A model generated the notes under the pieces. That model ran no database searches, was not told where the DNA came from, and saw only the letters and a program-made list of their open reading frames with translations. This document shows, piece after piece, positions 41,461 through 42,496 of a DNA stretch of 42,496 bases. Location of the stretch: contig BFEA01000025.1 in assembly GCA_003427395.1 (NCBI GenBank), positions 1,490,169-1,532,664 on the forward strand. Reading direction: 5' to 3'. Position numbers and translations under genes: made by a program. Origin of the DNA: Chara braunii. Taxonomy: Eukaryota > Streptophyta > Charophyceae > Charales > Characeae. The first letter of the stretch is position 1; every line of letters begins with the position of its first letter.

Positions 41461-42496
41461 GCCTTGACGACCCAATCAAATTGCACACAATACTGCCTTT
41501 ATCCCAATCCTTCCCCTCGATGCAACCGTCTCGTTCACAATCTGCTTTCAGGCAATCAACAAAACTGAAACTGAAGTCGCGCAGACATTCTTTTATTTAA
41601 CCTGACTTATGTCCTGAAGGTCAAACCAAAATTAAATACAGGAGTCACACACAATACACTCAATCACCTGTAGAGAGATGTACAGATAGGGGTTATAACT
41701 GGGTTTATAGAGGGGGTCAGGGAATCACCACTCAGTTCCCTGCCTCCAGGACTCCTCCCGAGTCCCGACAGAGCTCCCACAATCGGTGGGGCGAACCTCC
41801 CACAAGGCCTTGGCGCGGTTCACGGGTCCCATGCCCACCTGCCGCCTTCCTCTCAGACCCAAAGGATTAGACTTAGAGTAAGAAGGGTAGGAGGAGAAGT
41901 TTTGAGTCTCTCAGATCCAAGAAGGGTGCTCTCAGACTCGTGCGAGAGGGCCTTGATGTCTTGGCTCGCCTGAGGGCCCCGCAATGGCGGCCAACTAACG
42001 GCTTGGTCAAGGACTTCAGACTATCGACGTAACCCCTCCGGGCGAGCCCACCAATTCACAACATCACCTCCCGCTTATCCTGACACTTCCCCTTTGCCCA
42101 CACGCAGCTACTCCATTGCTAACATTAGACAAACAGCGGCAACACTTAGCACGCATCGGTTAGCAATAACAGTCCCTACCGTAGCACTTCCTGCATTCCG
42201 TGTCTCAGCATCCCTTTCCTCACTGTTCTGTCGAGACCCCCGCCGTGGAGCTGCCCCCCCTGACTGCAGTCTCCACTTGTACAGGCTTGGTACACCACTC
42301 CAGTCTAACCCCGATTCACCCGCAGTCTGTAGTCCATCTTCCAGTCTACCCTGAACTGTCGGCTCACTAGGCAGGAATCTTCCTCCCTGCTTGCTCACCA
42401 TCCCTCGCACCTACTACTACCTCTGGCTGGCAAGTGTGTACGACTGCAGACTAAACCAGGTCCACCCGAAGTCCGGGTGACAACCCCCACGAACAG

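Larger units (their letters stand above)
37872..42496 (-). repeat. 5' LTR of element B (open at window end)
   Basis: It is colinear with 8076-12674 throughout, so the LTR is longer than 4.6 kb, and the GC-rich array expected next is outside the window. It contains the CA microsatellite, the + strand TATA-like box (38482-38488), 123-bp repeats, the hairpin array and the minus-strand TATA-like box (41704-41709). Confidence 0.85.

Overview
The window looks like nuclear DNA of a plant-lineage eukaryote made almost wholly of repeats. Nothing resembles a bacterial operon. Coding signal is confined to a broken Ty3/gypsy polyprotein, and there are two copia/gypsy primer-binding sites, long LTRs, tandem arrays, microsatellites and two N gaps (12675-13614 and 27148-27922). 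The style of the gag-pol protein recalls a charophyte alga such as Chara braunii, but that is from memory and was not searched. I found no host gene with convincing support.

Layout. (1) 1-8075: low-complexity DNA rich in homopolymers and inverted repeats. It holds a probable truncated copia-type LTR with an initiator-Met-tRNA type primer-binding site (3048-3486), several short tandem repeats and a tRNA-like relic. (2) 8076 to about 23884: an LTR retrotransposon on the minus strand, here called element A. Its 3' LTR is 8076-14160, followed by a polypurine tract, a 7.6-kb internal region without gag-pol, a primer-binding site (21726-21743) and a 5' LTR broken at a fold-back near 23884. It looks like a large non-autonomous derivative and carries one unrecognised 243-aa ORF. 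(3) About 23976-30035: rearranged pieces of the same family in both orientations, including an array of 232-bp and 438-bp units from the LTR end. (4) 30138-37478: the coding region of a second, once autonomous minus-strand element (element B). In minus-strand order it has gag, an acidic linker, protease, reverse transcriptase, RNase H and integrase with a GPY motif, then a gag-like relic. Frameshifts and stops break it throughout. (5) 37852-42496: B's primer-binding site and the start of its 5' LTR, which is the same LTR family as A's.

How the parts fit. A and B share LTRs, a tRNA-Asp-type primer-binding site and a short leader just after it, but not coding sequence. A is best read as a parasite of B-type proteins. 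Inside the shared LTR is the most unusual structure here: about eleven hairpins with a nearly constant loop and stems that differ from hairpin to hairpin yet remain self-complementary. Most imperfect pairs in these stems are G:T on the + strand, which points to an RNA antisense to gag-pol as the folding molecule. Two further hairpin clusters (1214-1616 and 2254-2772) lie in the left flank.
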